Assembly: GCA_963828185.1 (NCBI GenBank)
Contig: CAWHDV010000015.1
Location: 124,001-188,000, forward strand
Direction of reading: 5' to 3'
Source of the DNA: Rhodoblastus sp963828185
GTDB lineage: Bacteria; Pseudomonadota; Alphaproteobacteria; Rhizobiales; Beijerinckiaceae
DNA: 64,000 bases
The notes under the pieces are model-generated. The model was not told where the DNA came from. It saw nothing but the letters and a program-made list of their open reading frames with translations, and did not search any database. How positions within the stretch are numbered: position 1 is the stretch's first letter; each line of letters opens with the position of its first letter. The position numbers were made by a program, and so were the translations under genes. Positions 61,302 to 64,000 of this stretch are shown one piece after another.

Positions 61302-62684
61302 TCAAGTCGGACTGGCTGGGGCGCCGCCGCCGCTCTGACGCGAAAAAAGCGAGCGCGGTTCGCCGCGAAGCAGCTTGCGCACCGCGCTGGCCGCGACGAC
61401 CTCGCCCTTGTTGGCGAAGGCCTCGTGATTGCGTTCGATTTCGTCAAGATCGTAGAGATAGTTGACCATGATCGTCGCGGACTCCCGCAGTCCCTTGGCG
61501 GAGCGGTCGCCAAGCCAGTTGATTCGCTCCAGTCGCGCGCCATTGCCGAGGTGAAATCGCGCCACGGGGTCGACAGGGCGTCCGCCAGACGTCTTGGCCT
61601 TGAGAAAATAAAAGGCGGACAGGGGTTCGAGGACGCGACGCAACTCGTCGAGCTTTTCCGGCAATTCCAGCAAGTCGGGATTTTGCAGCGTTTCCAGAAC
61701 GCCGGGGTCCAGCGTTTCAGCGGGGGCGTCCTTGCCCGCCGCCAGCCATTTCATCAAGCCGGGCGCCGGCGACAGCGTGATAAACTGATCGAGTCTCGGC
61801 ATTTCGCGGCGAAGCTCCATCACGACCTGCTTGATGAGGAAATTGCCAAAAGAGACTCCCGCCAGCCCCTCCTGGCAATTGGAGATCGAATAGAACACCG
61901 CCGTACGCGCTCTTTCGGGATGTTCCGGCGCGCGATCCGGCGCCAGCAATGCCTGAATGTTGTCGGGCGTCGCGGCCGTGAGGGCCACTTCCACGAAGAT
62001 CAGCGGTTCGTCCACCAGAGCAGGATGGAAAAACGCGTAGCATCGGCGATCCTTCGGGTCGATCCGGCGGCGCAGGTCATCCCAGTCGCGAATTTGATGC
62101 ACCGCTTCATAGCGGATGATCTTTTCCAGAATATTGGCTGGCGTTCCCCAGTCGATATGACGCAACACCAGGAAGCCCGGATTGAACCAGGAAACGAAAA
62201 GATGGATGAAATCGGCGTCAACCAGCGCCAGATCGGGATTGGCGCGGTAAAGTTGCAGGAAATCGGCGCGCATCGCTACGAGATCCCGCGTGCCTCCCGG
62301 CGCGCGATTGAGGCGGCGGAACAGCTCTTGCCGGCGCGGCTCGGTGCGATAGTGCAGGTTCGACGCCGCGGAGGCGTCGGGATTGCGGCTATAAGCCGCA
62401 ACCGCTTGCGCAAGCTGTCCGCGGTCCGGGCCGAAGTCGCGCGCCAGGATTTCGAAAAACTGCGCCTTTTCGGCCGCCGGCAGACGCGAATAGGCGTCGA
62501 GCGCCTCGCGCGCGATCACCGCGGCCGAAGCCTCGCCGCGACCGGAGAGGACCGCCTCGCACAGCGCCAGCACCTCCGACGCCGTGGCCGGCGCATCGCT
62601 CGTCGACCACATTTTGCGATCCAGCAGATTGCGCCCCCGTTCGGCGATGCTGGTCATGAGATCGGAAAAGAAAGCGTTGGTCAT
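61302..62684 (-). CDS. Malonyl-CoA decarboxylase
   Basis: Enzyme of 460 residues converting malonyl-CoA to acetyl-CoA and CO2. It has the N-terminal helical domain (KAQFFEILARDFGPD) and the C-terminal GNAT-like catalytic domain, with FVEVALT, the AVFYSISNCQEGLAGVSFGN stretch and the TLSPAPGLMKWL motif; the conserved NWLGDRSAKGLRES end is also present. ATG 62684 is chosen as the family start; the frame is open much further upstream over mepA without similarity. No malonate transport genes are nearby. Confidence 0.93.
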   Translation of the reverse strand: MTNAFFSDLMTSIAERGRNLLDRKMWSTSDAPATASEVLALCEAVLSGRGEASAAVIAREALDAYSRLPAAEKAQFFEILARDFGPDRGQLAQAVAAYSRNPDASAASNLHYRTEPRRQELFRRLNRAPGGTRDLVAMRADFLQLYRANPDLALVDADFIHLFVSWFNPGFLVLRHIDWGTPANILEKIIRYEAVHQIRDWDDLRRRIDPKDRRCYAFFHPALVDEPLIFVEVALTAATPDNIQALLAPDRAPEHPERARTAVFYSISNCQEGLAGVSFGNFLIKQVVMELRREMPRLDQFITLSPAPGLMKWLAAGKDAPAETLDPGVLETLQNPDLLELPEKLDELRRVLEPLSAFYFLKAKTSGGRPVDPVARFHLGNGARLERINWLGDRSAKGLRESATIMVNYLYDLDEIERNHEAFANKGEVVAASAVRKLLRGEPRSLFSRQSGGGAPASPT

Positions 62685-62769
62685 CGCGCGTCCGCTCCGC
62701 TCTTCGTCTCTCTGAAGCTTCAGTCCAAAAGCCAGTGAAATTAAGGCGCCTCGCGGCGAAACCGCGGCG

Positions 62770-63720
62770 TCACTGCGACACCAGCACCTTGCGGCATTCG
62801 GGCGGCAGGCGTCCCATCGTAATCCCCGGCCTTGGCTTGGCGTTGGGATTGAGCCGCGGATGCAGGACGGACGGCCTGAACCAGTAGGCCAGGGAGGCCG
62901 CGTCGCACCCCTCGCCCGGCGGAACGGGATCCTGCTCCCGGCACGCCTCGTCGCCCTGGGGGCAGGAGATGCGCACATGGAAGTGATAGTTGTGCCCGTA
63001 AAAAGGGCGCACCTTGTGCAGCCAGGATCGGTCTCCCGTCGCCTCGCGGCACATGGCCTTCTTGATGGCGGCATTGACGAAGATGCGTTCGACGCCGGGG
63101 TCGCGCGCCGCCGCGCGGACGATGGCGAGCTGGCCGTGCGTCCAGACCGAGCGGTCGACGTCGACGCCGTCGGGCCGCACCATGTTGACGGCCGACATTT
63201 CCTCCCGCTCGCGCCGCGAGAGCTTTCTGTCGGGCATGGGCGTCAGCCAGATGTCGACATCGAGGCCGATCTGGTGCGACGCATGGCCAGTGATCATCGG
63301 GCCGCCGCGCGGCTGCGACATGTCGCCGACCAGGATGCCCGGCCAGCCCGCGACCTCGGGCGCCTGGCTGGACAGCCGTTCGAGAAAACTGATCAGGTTG
63401 GGATGTCCCCAATTCCGATCGCGAGAAATGCGCATCACCTGCCAGGTCTGGCCATTGACCGGCAGGGCGACCGCGCCCGCCAGACAGCCGCGCGAGTAAA
63501 AGCCGATTGATCGGGCCTGCAGGCTTGCCGGCGCGCGGACGCGCCCGAACAGTTCCTTGGCGGGAGTCGTCGGATCGTTGGGACGGGCCAGCGGCGGGAG
63601 CGGTTTTGGGTTGATCGAGCCCTTTTCCTGCGCCTTGGCGCCCAAACAAAACGGAAACGCCAGCGAAGCAGCGGCAAGGCAGCCAATGATCTGGTGGAGA
63701 CAGTTTTCTCTTAACCACAT
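62770..63720 (-). CDS. mepA: Penicillin-insensitive murein endopeptidase
   Basis: Periplasmic LAS-type zinc endopeptidase of 316 residues that cuts D-Ala-mDAP cross-links. A signal peptide (LAAASLAFPFCLGAKA) is followed by zinc-binding motifs: the first His/Asp set in TGHASHQIGLDVDIW and the last His in HNYHFHVRISCPQGD. The N-terminal ELFGRV segment is typical. It is divergent from an L,D-transpeptidase gene, which also acts on peptidoglycan. Confidence 0.94.
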   Translation of the reverse strand: MWLRENCLHQIIGCLAAASLAFPFCLGAKAQEKGSINPKPLPPLARPNDPTTPAKELFGRVRAPASLQARSIGFYSRGCLAGAVALPVNGQTWQVMRISRDRNWGHPNLISFLERLSSQAPEVAGWPGILVGDMSQPRGGPMITGHASHQIGLDVDIWLTPMPDRKLSRREREEMSAVNMVRPDGVDVDRSVWTHGQLAIVRAAARDPGVERIFVNAAIKKAMCREATGDRSWLHKVRPFYGHNYHFHVRISCPQGDEACREQDPVPPGEGCDAASLAYWFRPSVLHPRLNPNAKPRPGITMGRLPPECRKVLVSQ

Positions 63721-63815
63721 ATCGTCAACCTTTATTTCAATTTGCGATTTACTAAAACGTCGTATGCTGGAATATGAAACAACGTCATCAGGTTACAGTT
63801 GGTTTGGAGCGCCAC
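63721..63815 (+). promoter_or_regulatory. A/T-rich divergent promoter region mepA/L,D-transpeptidase
   Basis: 95 bases clearly richer in A/T than the rest of the window. It separates two divergent cell-wall genes. Promoter function is inferred from orientation and composition. Confidence 0.45.
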
Positions 63816-64000
63816 ATGCGTAAATTTTATTGGTTAATAGCTGTTTTTATTGCAGTTTCCGTCTCACCGCTCGCCGCGCGGGCAAAAGTGCGCGTCAACG
63901 TCGACCTTTCTACTCAGCGGATGCAAGTGTACGCGGACAATGGCGATTCCTATTCGTGGCCGATCTCATCGGCGCGCGCCGGTTATGTCACGCCGCGCGG
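63816..64000 (+). CDS. L,D-transpeptidase (YkuD family), N-terminal part
   Basis: The gene runs off the end of the window. The visible 61 residues start with a signal peptide (FYWLIAVFIAVSVSPLAARA), followed by VRVNVDLSTQRMQVY and a WPISSAR segment, the usual opening of the YkuD catalytic domain. Such enzymes form L,D cross-links in peptidoglycan or attach proteins to it. The catalytic cysteine lies outside the window. Confidence 0.75.
   Translation, partial: MRKFYWLIAVFIAVSVSPLAARAKVRVNVDLSTQRMQVYADNGDSYSWPISSARAGYVTPR

Noticed and set aside
61302..63074. A longer malonyl-CoA decarboxylase starting near 63074.
   Set aside because: The extra 130 residues overlap mepA, lack similarity and are Arg-rich shadow sequence. 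ATG 62684 gives the normal protein.

Overview
The window is a 64 kb, GC-rich, gene-dense chromosomal segment of an alphaproteobacterium. The gene neighbourhoods point to Hyphomicrobiales (Rhizobiales), perhaps a Beijerinckiaceae/Methylocystaceae-like lineage. That call rests on the lysC-ptsP-prfA run, hemC divergent from tsaD, zapE followed by mdh-sucCD-odhA-odhB-lpdA, purC-purS-purQ with purL-bolA-grxD, argH-lptM-lysA-TIGR02302, the F1-ATPase operon without F0 genes, and the alphaproteobacterial families DUF1476, TIGR02300 and TIGR02302. Genus-level placement is a guess. There is no prophage, CRISPR array, insertion sequence or rRNA operon; this is mostly core-metabolism chromosome.

Layout. 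0-4.3 kb: the end of a TadG-like pilus protein, then manC-manB for GDP-mannose and hexose-phosphate supply. 4.3-10 kb: lysC, ptsP, prfA and a half-size EamA transporter on the minus strand, with ubiG divergent from lysC. 10-20.5 kb: the minus-strand series secA-priA-atpHAGDC, closed by an intrinsic terminator. 20.8-29.6 kb: hemC-hemD-DUF2147 divergent from tsaD-PLD-gpsA, then small genes (DUF3597, YciI, EVE, MarR), zapE and a TetR regulator. 29.9-39 kb: TCA-cycle operon mdh-sucC-sucD-odhA-odhB-lpdA. 39-44.4 kb: an atypical ClC protein, xerC, the F1-ATPase zeta inhibitor (DUF1476) and purC-purS-purQ. 44.4-46.1 kb: an islet of two minus-strand envelope genes (a small secreted protein and ompW) inserted in the purine cluster. 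46.1-49.7 kb: purL-bolA-grxD and a TlpA-like thioredoxin. 49.7-60.6 kb: argH-lptM-lysA-TIGR02302, a cobalamin adenosyltransferase, etfB-etfA-hbd, an HNH nuclease and TIGR02300. 60.8-64 kb: tRNA-Ala(GGC), acylphosphatase, malonyl-CoA decarboxylase, mepA and the start of an L,D-transpeptidase.

The most striking signal is not a gene. Six highly conserved genes (prfA, atpD, atpG, atpA, odhB, hbd) are each broken by a single extra base. In five of the six, removing that base restores both the expected protein and a GANTC sequence, the CcrM adenine-methylation site of Alphaproteobacteria; the observed text there is GANTTC (or its complement). Because F1-ATPase subunits and RF1 cannot all be dead, I read these as systematic sequencing or base-calling insertions at methylated GANTC sites. 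I annotate the six genes at full length with the break marked.

Regulatory highlights are a perfect FNR/FixK box (TTGAT-N4-ATCAA) between ompW and purL, a 13-bp perfect hairpin with a GAAA loop between sucD and odhA, two overlapping hairpins between argH and lptM, and a 13-14 bp tandem repeat upstream of the ClC gene. I found no convincing new multi-gene system.
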